64,000 nucleotides of DNA from positions 1 to 64,000 of IMG/VR virus record IMGVR_UViG_3300023296_000332, one strand, 5' to 3'. This document shows, piece after piece, positions 30,550-38,637 of this stretch. The notes below the pieces were generated by a model, which saw only the letters and a program-made list of their open reading frames with translations, ran no database searches and had not been told where the DNA came from. Every line of letters begins with the position of its first letter. Position 1 is the stretch's first letter. The translations under genes and the position numbers were made by a program. Origin of the DNA: a virus.

Positions 30550-32394
30550 ATGTTTAAGCTACACGACAGAGTAAAAGAGACATCTTACACTCAGGGTACG
30601 GGAAACCTTATCTTGAGAGAGGCTGTCGCTGGCTTTAGGACGTTTTCTTCTGTTTACGCAGATCAAGACAGTTTCTTCTACTGCATTACCAACAACTCCA
30701 ATTACGAGATTGGTATTGGCAAGTATGTATCTACTAATAATGAACTTGAAAGAGTAGAAGTATTAGACTCAACAACTGGAATCGCGATTAGCTGGGGACA
30801 AGGAATTAAAGAGATCTATGTTACTTATACTGCCACTAGGTCTATTCATTCAGATGGAAGCTTATCAGGAGATATGGTTGCACTAGTGGCAGACAAAAGT
30901 TCTATCTCTGGAGACCCTGGTTTTAGATATGCCGATGACAAGCTTTTAACTTCCACTATCGAGCTTGACGAAAAAATTACCGCCCCCCAAGTTTATGTGG
31001 GCGGGATTGTACTAGACTCTAGCACAACAGAACAAACAGAGCCTTTCCTTAGGACAGAACTAGAAGCTTTAACCAAAATAGACGAAGTAGTCTATGTCTC
31101 TGGTGAAGTAGATCAAATTTTAGCCTTTAAGAAACAGGCCCCAAGCACAGTACTAGCTGGCCCAATGGCCGATTGCGATGGACAGCCCTGTGAAGATGAC
31201 TATCCATACTTTCGCCCCATCTCTTCTGACGACCTCCCAACATTAGACGCTAGTAAGATTGATTACAATCCTAGTAACTCTGGAGACTGGTCTTCTATCC
31301 CTACAAACGCTAGGCAAGCACTTGACAAATTAGCTTCGGAAGAGAATCTATACCTTGTTAAAGATAACAATCTTTCAGACTTAACAAACCCCTCCCTTGC
31401 TAGATTCAATCTAGGAGTAGGAGCCTCAGGGCAAGATAACTCAGTAAATGTAACTCTTACTGGATCTGAACAGTACTTAACAATCAATGGTCAAGAAATT
31501 ACTAGGGGCAAGATTGATCTTTCTTCTAGCGTCTCTGGAGATCTGCCCGTAGAGAATCTAAATGGTGGATCTAATGCAGATAGCACCACATTCTGGAGGG
31601 GCGATGGCTCTTGGTCCACAGTAAACCCAGACCTATCTGGATATGTCAGCGATAGTGATTCAAGACTATCAGATGACAGAAACCCAAACGCACACACCCA
31701 CGAATTCTCAGAGATCAGTGGCAACCTACCAGTAACCAAGCTTAACGGGGGTGCTGACGCAAGTGTCCTCACATTCTGGCGTGGAGACGGATCTTGGTCT
31801 ACAATTTCAGAGGAAGACACAATAGAAAGAGGCACTTATGCACAAGGTATAGACTCTGCCGGTGCCGTCTTTTGTTCTGGTGGTTCAAACAGGGTCGTTC
31901 AACACTCAAAAATAAGGGCTATTGGATATAATAGTTCCGGTGTATACACAGACATACCAGCGGTGGGAACTGGATCTAATGTTTCAGACTACCCATCTTT
32001 ATTGCACGTAGAGTCTAAGCCAAACAATTTACAGCAAAGGGTTGTGTTTCAGTTTGCCGGAAGTAGCACCACAGGAGTTGGGACTACGCTAAAACTAAGA
32101 GTAGGCAATTTAAGCACAACAGACACAGACGTAGTTGGAACTATTAAAGCTTGGTGGGAAAATAACGCACCAGCAAATGCGTATCAGTTAGGATTAAAAG
32201 ACAACGTACTTGGATTTAATGAATATAAATTTAACCTTAGTGATGGAGAAGTCATTTTAGACTATACTAAGTTTTTACAACAAAATCCTATGTTCGGAAC
32301 AAATGTCGCCTTCTTTTCAATAGAGCCTGTAAGGGGAGTGTCTTTTGATGTGAAGTGCTTGTATACTCAATCCGCTTACTGTGTGTCAGCATAG
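30550..32394 (+). CDS. Tail/neck fibre with repeated LNGG...TFWRGDGSW modules, 614 aa
   Basis: Contains the fibre signature twice: LPVENLNGGSNADSTTFWRGDGSWS from about residue 332 and LPVTKLNGGADASVLTFWRGDGSWS from about 392, followed by a different C-terminal domain (about 420-614) with strand-rich, adhesin-like content. NAHTHEFSEISGN lies between the copies, a motif of many phage fibres. Likely trimeric receptor-binding or side fibre. AAGGT precedes ATG 30550. Confidence 0.8.
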   Translation: MFKLHDRVKETSYTQGTGNLILREAVAGFRTFSSVYADQDSFFYCITNNSNYEIGIGKYVSTNNELERVEVLDSTTGIAISWGQGIKEIYVTYTATRSIHSDGSLSGDMVALVADKSSISGDPGFRYADDKLLTSTIELDEKITAPQVYVGGIVLDSSTTEQTEPFLRTELEALTKIDEVVYVSGEVDQILAFKKQAPSTVLAGPMADCDGQPCEDDYPYFRPISSDDLPTLDASKIDYNPSNSGDWSSIPTNARQALDKLASEENLYLVKDNNLSDLTNPSLARFNLGVGASGQDNSVNVTLTGSEQYLTINGQEITRGKIDLSSSVSGDLPVENLNGGSNADSTTFWRGDGSWSTVNPDLSGYVSDSDSRLSDDRNPNAHTHEFSEISGNLPVTKLNGGADASVLTFWRGDGSWSTISEEDTIERGTYAQGIDSAGAVFCSGGSNRVVQHSKIRAIGYNSSGVYTDIPAVGTGSNVSDYPSLLHVESKPNNLQQRVVFQFAGSSTTGVGTTLKLRVGNLSTTDTDVVGTIKAWWENNAPANAYQLGLKDNVLGFNEYKFNLSDGEVILDYTKFLQQNPMFGTNVAFFSIEPVRGVSFDVKCLYTQSAYCVSA

Positions 32395-32424
32395 TTCAAA
32401 TAAAAAACAAGATAGGTTAAGAAA

Positions 32425-32619
32425 ATGTCATTCGTAAACGCAAAAGATGAAAACAAACACGACGAAGCTACTGCCACAAATAATGGCGGAAGTGTTGTCG
32501 TTGTTGCCAGAGGGTCAACCCCTGAACAAGCGGTGGGGGACAAGTCAACAGAAGGCCCAGAGGAACAGGGTGGTCACAATAGGGCAATTAAAGAGAGCAA
32601 TTATGTAGGTGGTTGGTAA
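32425..32619 (+). CDS. Small hypothetical protein, 64 aa
   Basis: Low-complexity, highly polar product (NKHDEATATNNGG, QGGHNRAIKESNYVGGW) with a VVVVARG strand in the middle. Not recognised. Upstream AGG gives only weak ribosome-binding support, but the codon use resembles the neighbours. It is followed by a non-coding gap with repeats. Confidence 0.45.
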   Translation: MSFVNAKDENKHDEATATNNGGSVVVVARGSTPEQAVGDKSTEGPEEQGGHNRAIKESNYVGGW

Positions 32620-32625
32620 GCCCTT

Positions 32626-32700
32626 GAATCTATTTGATTCTTGAGACTCAAACGGTGCTTTCTTCTTGCACCGCTTTCAGTTCTGTGAATCTCTTGATTC
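32626..32700. repeat. Paired GAATC/GATTC palindromes flanking a GC hairpin
   Basis: TTGAATC-N5-GATTCTTG near 32624-32642 and GTGAATC-N4-GATTCTTA near 32685-32702 are near-identical, each with GAATC/GATTC dyad symmetry, and about 60 bp apart. Between them CGGTGC (32653-32658) and GCACCG (32668-32673) form a perfect 6-bp hairpin with a 9-nt loop followed by CTTTC, not a real T run. Operator-like sites or an RNA processing or attenuation element are possible. The rest of the 195-bp gap before 32815 holds only a 21-codon ORF at 32738. Confidence 0.45.
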
Positions 32701-32814
32701 TTATCCAGTATGGAAGGAATAAGGAACTAGAACTTTTATGTCTAAAGACATTATAGCTAGCAAAGACCAAACCGACAACCACAAAATGTTTATTTTCTTT
32801 TAAAGAGCCCAAAT

Positions 32815-33315
32815 ATGAGTAATCCCTGCAAAATTCCACAAAAGGTAATCGACGAAGCGATGGCTCAATGGGTCTGCTTGGTTGAACAGGCCTACGAGAC
32901 ATTCGGCGTAGATTGCGATGTGGTCTACTCAGGGCCTTCACAATCGACTCCAGCGGTGATTACGAACAATATACCACAAACCAATTCAATCAACTCTAGG
33001 AGGCGTCTGAGCGACCTAGAATACGACTTCCAAGATGAGACCATTTCTCAGACGGAGACTTCCGAGAAGGTCAAAATCAGAATTTACTGGGATGCCAAAG
33101 AATGGTACACTGTCTACGGTCTAACAAAGGTGCCTGAAAACCAAGTTATGATGTTAACACACCTTGAACATGCAGAAAAGCTTTCTCAAGCGATCAAAAT
33201 TAAGTTCACGGATAAGTTTCAAAAGGTGTACATATTTACTAGAGTAAGTAAGCCTGTTCCCTATGGATTTGCTAAAGACAAGTACTCCTCTTCTATCTGG
33301 GAACAAGTGCAGTAA
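32815..33315 (+). CDS. Putative head-tail joining protein, 166 aa
   Basis: Lies at the start of the neck-to-tail gene run. Contains a variable Ser/Thr/Asn-rich loop (about 42-62) and a beta-rich core (KVKIRIYWDAKEWYTVYGLTKVPENQVMML; KVYIFTRVSKPVPYGFAKDKYSS). Pattern, size and position would suit a head-closure (stopper) or connector protein, but no family can be named. Coupled to the next gene through TAATG. Confidence 0.5.
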   Translation: MSNPCKIPQKVIDEAMAQWVCLVEQAYETFGVDCDVVYSGPSQSTPAVITNNIPQTNSINSRRRLSDLEYDFQDETISQTETSEKVKIRIYWDAKEWYTVYGLTKVPENQVMMLTHLEHAEKLSQAIKIKFTDKFQKVYIFTRVSKPVPYGFAKDKYSSSIWEQVQ

Positions 33316-33959
33316 TGATTAACGTAGTCTTTAAAGAAACAGAGAAAGAGCTAAAGTCCAAAGTATTTGGGGCTGTCGCTGGCTACATAAACAAGTTGTT
33401 GTTCAGAAAGAAGGGCTCTATAATAAGAGATATAAGAGCATTGATTCCTGGGTGGATTCAATCTCAACCAGAAATGCAGGAACTTATGTACAATGATGGA
33501 GGTATTGGCTCTCTAGGTGCCCAATTAGGTCTCCCGGTTGGAACTGGACCTGCCGCCGTTAACGCAATTACTGTAGCAATGGTTAACTCTATCTCTTTGG
33601 ATATTAGCAAAATAAACAAGAGAACACTAGCTGGTGGTATTACTGCCAAATTCATGCCTGCTACTTTTGTGGACCTACTTTCTTTACCAGAGGGTACTAT
33701 AAGAACAGAACTTGGCACAGAATTGCCGTGGTTAAATTGGCTACTAACAGAAGGCTTTAGCGTCATTGTTGTTGGTTACAAGTTCAACTTTAGAAGAGGT
33801 GGTCGCTCACAAGGTGGTTACATGACAGAGGGTGGCATCTGGAGGGTTCCTCCAAAATACGCAGGAACCAAGGATGACAACTTTATCACCAGGGCTTTAA
33901 CTGGCAAAAAGAACGAACAGCAGATTTCAGAAGTTTTCAAACGTCATATTAAGTCATAA
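33315..33959 (+). CDS. Putative neck/tail-completion protein, 214 aa
   Basis: Starts with a helical stretch and continues with ILSIP-like helices; the C-terminal part FSVIVVGYKFNFRRGGRSQGGYMTEGGIWRVPPKYAGTKDDNFITRAL has the look of neck or tail-completion proteins of the HK97 gp10 type, in which a conserved 'G-x-W-R-V-P' loop and a C-terminal helix are seen. Size fits. Inferred from location, between a joining protein and the tube region. Confidence 0.5.
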   Translation: MINVVFKETEKELKSKVFGAVAGYINKLLFRKKGSIIRDIRALIPGWIQSQPEMQELMYNDGGIGSLGAQLGLPVGTGPAAVNAITVAMVNSISLDISKINKRTLAGGITAKFMPATFVDLLSLPEGTIRTELGTELPWLNWLLTEGFSVIVVGYKFNFRRGGRSQGGYMTEGGIWRVPPKYAGTKDDNFITRALTGKKNEQQISEVFKRHIKS

Positions 33960-33961
33960 CA

Positions 33962-34870
33962 ATGAATCAAGATATTTTTAACCTTAAAGGCTTCAACAGC
34001 GTACATGATCCAACTATTAGTAATGAAATACTAGATGGCGTTGTTGAGTTCTTCGACTGGGGATTGCTTCAAAAGGGCAACTTCTTCAACGTGACACTTG
34101 GAGAGCTAGACAGAGAGGGTAAAGACCTTAGCTTGTTGAATCATTCTGAGTCTAAAGGCATCCCTATAGGTAGAGCCTGGGAAGGAAATTGCCCTAACTG
34201 GGTATGGCAGTCTGGCATTGGATATACTCCTGCACCAATTGTTGCAGATGGCATATATCTAAATGACACATTCTTGCCACTAAACAATACAACAAACCCT
34301 TATCACATTGACTATTACAATGGTAGGGTGATTTTTGATATGGCACAAGATCCAATCAGCAAAGTTCAGGTAGAACACGCACACAAGTGGATTAACGTCG
34401 AATACGCTAATTCTTTTGATGGTATGAAATCAGTACAAACAGAGGGAGATAAACTTCCCCCTGAACTAACGATAAAGCTGCCAGTATTGGCTGTGGAAGT
34501 CGTAAGTAGGAACAAAATGACCGGCTATGAACTGGGCGGTGGACAGTTAGTGGAGACTATGGTTCTTTTCCACTGTATCGCTAGAGACGAACCAACTCGT
34601 AATAGAATGGTAGACATAGTGTCATATCAGAACGAAAAGTCAATTTTCACCTTTGATAGTGTGAAGATCGCTAAAAACGGCGACTTCCCTATAGATCACA
34701 GAGGATTCCCAACTCCTGGGGCCTTAAACTTTAGAGATCTAGTGATTAAGTATCCTAGGTATAAGCTAAGATTTAGCAATCTCAAGACAAGTGACATGAA
34801 AATGGAGGCAAACACGTTGTTTGGAGCCACAGTGAAAATGGACGTAGAATTGATAAAGCACGACATCTAG
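33962..34870 (+). CDS. Putative tail terminator/neck protein, 302 aa
   Basis: Mixed beta-rich protein with GRAWEGNCPNWVWQSGIGYTPAPIVADGIYL, YHIDYYNGRVIFDMAQDP, and a C-terminal PRYKLRFSNLKTSDMKMEANTLFGATVKMDVELI strand set. It is the last gene before the tail tube gene and its own promoter-like element, the position of tail terminator genes. Family not recognised with certainty. Confidence 0.48.
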   Translation: MNQDIFNLKGFNSVHDPTISNEILDGVVEFFDWGLLQKGNFFNVTLGELDREGKDLSLLNHSESKGIPIGRAWEGNCPNWVWQSGIGYTPAPIVADGIYLNDTFLPLNNTTNPYHIDYYNGRVIFDMAQDPISKVQVEHAHKWINVEYANSFDGMKSVQTEGDKLPPELTIKLPVLAVEVVSRNKMTGYELGGGQLVETMVLFHCIARDEPTRNRMVDIVSYQNEKSIFTFDSVKIAKNGDFPIDHRGFPTPGALNFRDLVIKYPRYKLRFSNLKTSDMKMEANTLFGATVKMDVELIKHDI

Positions 34871-34878
34871 CGTTTTTT

Positions 34879-34887
34879 GTGTATAAT
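34879..34887 (+). promoter_or_regulatory. GTGTATAAT promoter-like element before the tail tube gene
   Basis: Exact nonamer, TATAAT at 34882-34887, after TTTTTT, ending 34 nt before ATG 34922 with AAGGAG in between. It suggests strong separate transcription of the tube gene. Confidence 0.65.
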
Positions 34888-34921
34888 TAGATAACGAACA
34901 GAATCCAAAAGGAGAGTCCAA

Positions 34922-36178
34922 ATGTCCCAGAATAATAGAATTTTCTATGCCTGCCAAGCGGTTGGTATTAAACCATGCTTCACAAACGACCCAATAGAGG
35001 TTGTTCATGGTGCTCAGAGTGTTGGTATCAATACCACATTCAACCTAGAACAAGTTTTTGAGCTAGGTATGATTCAGATTTTCGAGAACATCGAAGGTTT
35101 GCCAGACGTAGAAGTTACTACTGAAAAGGTAATTGACGGCTACGCCCTAGTTTATCACCTAGCAACACCAAAGTCTAACGGTACTAACATTACTGCTAGA
35201 AGTAAGGATCGCTCATGCGTTTCGCTAGGTATTTACAGTGACGAACAAGACGTTGTTTCTGGTATTGCCCCAGTTGAAGTTTACACTTCGGGTATGTACG
35301 TCAGCAGCATCAGTTACACACTACCTGTTGACGGAAACTCCACAGAGTCCGTAACATTAGTTGGTAACAACAAAGAGTGGTACGCACAGGGCCACATGAT
35401 CGCTTATCACAATGACAACGCCACTAACTCGAACCCAGTTGGTTTTGGAGAAGGCGGAACAATGCCAGAAGATGAGTATCGTATCAATTACGACTCCTTC
35501 ACTGGAGAAGACGAGCCTCTTGCTCTTGACACTGATCCAACCAATCCTGCTGCTGGTCCAGCTACCAGATTCCTTGGTGGTGTTCAAAGACGTGAGAATG
35601 TTAGAATTGACCGTTCTATCTTCCCCAAGTCTGTGTACGGAGTTAGACCTAATGGTGAGCCTGGAAACGCTTTTGACTTTGTTACTAGCGGCAACTTGGT
35701 TCACTTCCAAAACTGCTCGATCTCAACCGATACTTCGAGAGAAGATATCAACGAATTGGGTAGAAAGGGTCCATACACTAGAGCACCTAACTTCCCAGTT
35801 GAAGTTACCTGTGACCTAGAAGCTATTGCGATCTCTGGTGACTTTGTTAACGCCTACGAGAATGGCGACCCTAGTCTTATCGGAACGAAGGGCGAAGGAA
35901 ACAACACGATAGAAGAGACAATCAAGATCCACCTTAACGATGGTACTTGTTTTGACCTTGGTAAGAAGAACAGACTGGAATCTGTATCTTACGGCGGCGG
36001 TGACGCTGGTGGTGGTAACGTTTCTCTGAACTACAGTTACAAGAACTTCAATGACTTGAGAGTTCTACACCCAGAAGATCCAATTGTCGGCAACTACTCT
36101 GTCAAGGAACAAGCAGACGTAGACACTTTTTACGATTTCAAATCTGACGCAGGCTACACTGGCGTCAACTGGGCTTAA
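34922..36178 (+). CDS. Major tail (tube) protein, 418 aa
   Basis: Best candidate for the tube subunit. It has its own promoter-like element, a strong AAGGAG, capsid-like codon use, and sits between neck and tape-measure genes. The first part (IFYACQAVGIKP, AQSVGINTTFNLEQVFELGMIQIFENI) fits the conserved start of tail tube proteins that pair strands around the lumen. A later region (about 150-260) with variable loops may be a surface domain. No sheath gene is next to it. Size is large for a tube protein, which is common when an extra surface domain is present. Confidence 0.75.
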   Translation: MSQNNRIFYACQAVGIKPCFTNDPIEVVHGAQSVGINTTFNLEQVFELGMIQIFENIEGLPDVEVTTEKVIDGYALVYHLATPKSNGTNITARSKDRSCVSLGIYSDEQDVVSGIAPVEVYTSGMYVSSISYTLPVDGNSTESVTLVGNNKEWYAQGHMIAYHNDNATNSNPVGFGEGGTMPEDEYRINYDSFTGEDEPLALDTDPTNPAAGPATRFLGGVQRRENVRIDRSIFPKSVYGVRPNGEPGNAFDFVTSGNLVHFQNCSISTDTSREDINELGRKGPYTRAPNFPVEVTCDLEAIAISGDFVNAYENGDPSLIGTKGEGNNTIEETIKIHLNDGTCFDLGKKNRLESVSYGGGDAGGGNVSLNYSYKNFNDLRVLHPEDPIVGNYSVKEQADVDTFYDFKSDAGYTGVNWA

Positions 36179-36249
36179 AACAAGCCGCAGGACTTAGGAC
36201 ACAGGATTCAAAATGATTAACGATAAAGCTCCCATCTTTAGGTTCCGCC

Positions 36250-37296
36250 ATGGAATATAACGATAGGGAGCTTTTAGTTTATCGTATACGCTCTGGTTCT
36301 ACAACAATTAAAGTTGAGGGAAAAACCCTGAGAGTCAATCCTCCCACTATTCAAGGACATTTGGACTGTTGCGAAGAATACTGGCGAGTATATGACGAAT
36401 GTATTGCTCAGGGGTTGAAAACTCAAGACGAAGTTCTTCAATGGATGATGGAAGTAGAACTATGGTCCTATTACGAAGAGGACCAGCTTCTAAAGATTAA
36501 AGAAAAGCTAGAAGATGGCAAGATGTCTGCTTATGATAATAGAAGAAACCAAATGGCCCTAAACTCTATCAAGAATCAAATAAGAGCACTAGAAAGAAGA
36601 TTTAAACAACTAAGCGAATTGAAGCACTTCTATTTCGCCACCACCTGTGATGGCATCGCCGCATCGGCCAAGTCCTTTTTCTTAGTAGAGAACAACACTT
36701 TTTGCGACGGCCAGAAATACAACTTTGCAGAAGTTTCTCTTGAGCAAGTTTCCGCAGAATTCTCTGCTTTTAATGACATAGAAGATTCTATGATTCGTTA
36801 TTTAGCAAGGTCAGAGCCCTGGAGAACAATATGGGCAACGAGAACAAATACTTCTAGCCCTCTTTTTCTTAATGAGCCCAACCTCGACTTGACCATAAAC
36901 CAAAAGTCACTATTGGCTTGGTCTCAGATGTACGATAATGTTTACGAGTCTATGGATTGTCCAGATAAGTATGTTATTGACGACGACGATTTACTAGATG
37001 GCTGGTTCATACAGCAATCAAGAAAGAGAGAGAAAGACAAAGCAAAACAAGATCTTGATGGATCTATTAAAAATGAGAAGATTAGAAATGCCCAAGAGGT
37101 ATATTCTGTAGTTAAGAGTGTTGATGAGTTTAGAAAAGTTGATAGCTTGAACAATACTCACAGCAAGGTTGTCAAAAAACAACGAGAAAACTTGATTAAG
37201 ACTAAGGGCGGCGTCGGACAAGGTGCCTTCCATGATGAAAAGTTGAAGTATGTTGCTCAACAGAACAAGCAATTCAAAGGAAAGTTTGGAGGTTAA
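36250..37296 (+). CDS. Putative tail assembly chaperone/accessory protein, 348 aa
   Basis: Helix-rich, charged protein (LLKIKEKLEDGKMSAYDNRRNQMALNSIKNQIRALERRFKQLSELKHF) with a basic C-terminus. Located between the tube and tape measure genes, where assembly chaperones lie. A 15-codon ORF at 36213-36260 overlaps its start and could couple translation; the gene's own start lacks a clear Shine-Dalgarno. No classic slippery frameshift sequence was identified, so the usual G/GT-type frameshift is not shown. Confidence 0.5.
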   Translation: MEYNDRELLVYRIRSGSTTIKVEGKTLRVNPPTIQGHLDCCEEYWRVYDECIAQGLKTQDEVLQWMMEVELWSYYEEDQLLKIKEKLEDGKMSAYDNRRNQMALNSIKNQIRALERRFKQLSELKHFYFATTCDGIAASAKSFFLVENNTFCDGQKYNFAEVSLEQVSAEFSAFNDIEDSMIRYLARSEPWRTIWATRTNTSSPLFLNEPNLDLTINQKSLLAWSQMYDNVYESMDCPDKYVIDDDDLLDGWFIQQSRKREKDKAKQDLDGSIKNEKIRNAQEVYSVVKSVDEFRKVDSLNNTHSKVVKKQRENLIKTKGGVGQGAFHDEKLKYVAQQNKQFKGKFGG

Positions 37297-37297
37297 G

Positions 37298-37684
37298 ATG
37301 GATGAAAAGACAGCGAAGATGGTCCGAGACCACGCTGACTATAAAAAGAAGAGAGAGGACCAATACAAGATCAGTTCTAGGGACAGGCTTGCTAAGATTC
37401 TCAAGAAGAAAATTGAAACCACTATGATTGGGGCACTTAGCTCAGTTGAAGATCACTTTGGATTTCTTTGGAAAGACGACGACTCAGAAGAGTTGTCTCA
37501 AGAAAGACAGGAAATGAAACGCCTGTTTCAGTTGATTAGGTCTGACATTCTGGATAAAGGAAACACTCAGGCTAGAAACATTGATGCCGAGTTGGCTCAA
37601 TATGACGTACATTGGAATCGTTACACAATGACGTTACCCGTTAAGCAAACACTAAGAAAAAAGGAACAACAAGATGACAGATAA
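37298..37684 (+). CDS. Small putative tail assembly protein, 128 aa
   Basis: Start ATG 37298 (MDEKTAKM...) has GGAGG 7 nt upstream, preferred over an earlier in-frame ATG at 37250. Charged, helical product with KKIETTMIGALSSVEDHFGFLW and SQERQEMKRLFQLIRSDILD. It is between two helical genes preceding the tape measure, so a chaperone or initiator role is inferred. Overlaps the next gene by 11 nt. Confidence 0.55.
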   Translation: MDEKTAKMVRDHADYKKKREDQYKISSRDRLAKILKKKIETTMIGALSSVEDHFGFLWKDDDSEELSQERQEMKRLFQLIRSDILDKGNTQARNIDAELAQYDVHWNRYTMTLPVKQTLRKKEQQDDR

Positions 37685-38594
37685 AAGAGAATTCGAGTTT
37701 GAAGGAAACAAATTTTTCGTTAAGAAGCCAGGATCAAAGGTGTCTCAGCACGCACAGAGAATCTACTCTGCTGAATTCATGAAGTGCCTAAATGAAGGCT
37801 TGATGGTGAGGGCAAAACTTAAAAAGTTCCTTCAAGAGCACGGAGTCTGGACAGAAGCCCAAGAGGAAGAAGAAAAGGACATTTCTAAGCAAATCAACGA
37901 TATTGAAGTTGAGATCTATCGAGGCGGCAAAGATCGCAAGACCATGACATTGTCTGAGGGCCGAGAAAAGGCCATTAAGATGAAAGAATTGCGAAATAGG
38001 TATTCGGCCCTTATCTCCGAAAGACAGTCATACGAGTCTAATACCGCAGAATCTATGGCCGACAACGCTAGATTTGATTTCTTGGTATCAGAATGCACGT
38101 TCAATGAAGATGGAACAAGGGTGTATAATTCTTATGAAGACTACCAATTAAAGAGTGGCGAAGAGTTTGCATATGAGTCCGCAGCTACTCTCGCACAGCT
38201 AATGTATTCCCTTGAGGAAGACTATGCTAAGAAACTGCCTGAAAACCAGTTCTTACTAAGATTTGGACTTGTAGATGACGAGTTGAGGCTTATTAACAAG
38301 TCTGGTCATCTAATTGACAGAGAAGGCAGACTAATCAACGAAGAAGGCTACTATGTAACCGAAGACGGCTCCAGAGTAGACAGAGATGGAAATAGTCTCA
38401 CAGAAGACGGCCTCTTAGATATGGAGGTTGTTTACACAGACGACGACGGACAAACTGTTCAACCGAAGGAATCAAAGGTTGAAGAAGAGCCCGTCGCAGA
38501 GGAGCCAGTAGAAGCCCCAGCGACAGAAGTTGCTGTTGAGCCTACTCCTGAGCTTCCAGAAGCAGAAGCTCCCCCAACAGTAGAAGCTGGATAG
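37674..38594 (+). CDS. Putative tail assembly chaperone with acidic tail, 306 aa
   Basis: Starts with FEFEGNKFFVKKPGSKVSQHAQRIYSAEFMKCLNEGLMVRAKLKKFL, a pattern I associate with tail assembly chaperones of large marine phages. Has a central helical part, then repeat-like 'RLINKSGHLIDREGRLINEEGYYVTEDGSRVDRDGN' units, and ends in a Pro/Glu/Val-rich low-complexity tail. Directly precedes the tape measure gene. Contains an exact GTGTATAAT at 38122. Confidence 0.6.
   Translation: MTDKREFEFEGNKFFVKKPGSKVSQHAQRIYSAEFMKCLNEGLMVRAKLKKFLQEHGVWTEAQEEEEKDISKQINDIEVEIYRGGKDRKTMTLSEGREKAIKMKELRNRYSALISERQSYESNTAESMADNARFDFLVSECTFNEDGTRVYNSYEDYQLKSGEEFAYESAATLAQLMYSLEEDYAKKLPENQFLLRFGLVDDELRLINKSGHLIDREGRLINEEGYYVTEDGSRVDRDGNSLTEDGLLDMEVVYTDDDGQTVQPKESKVEEEPVAEEPVEAPATEVAVEPTPELPEAEAPPTVEAG
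38122..38130 (+). promoter_or_regulatory. Intragenic GTGTATAAT candidate upstream of tape measure
   Basis: Exact nonamer inside the 37674 gene, 508 nt before the tape measure start, which has no element in its own gap. Could be chance. Confidence 0.3.
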
Positions 38595-38637
38595 TAGATG
38601 GATAGTATGCGGTTAATTACCTAGAGAGATAAAAAAC

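Noticed and set aside
32738-32803. 21-codon ORF in the gap before 32815
   Set aside because: A distant AAGGA exists, but the length and composition give no support.
36213-36260. 15-codon ORF overlapping the start of the 36250 gene
   Set aside because: Too short to call; noted as possible coupling only.
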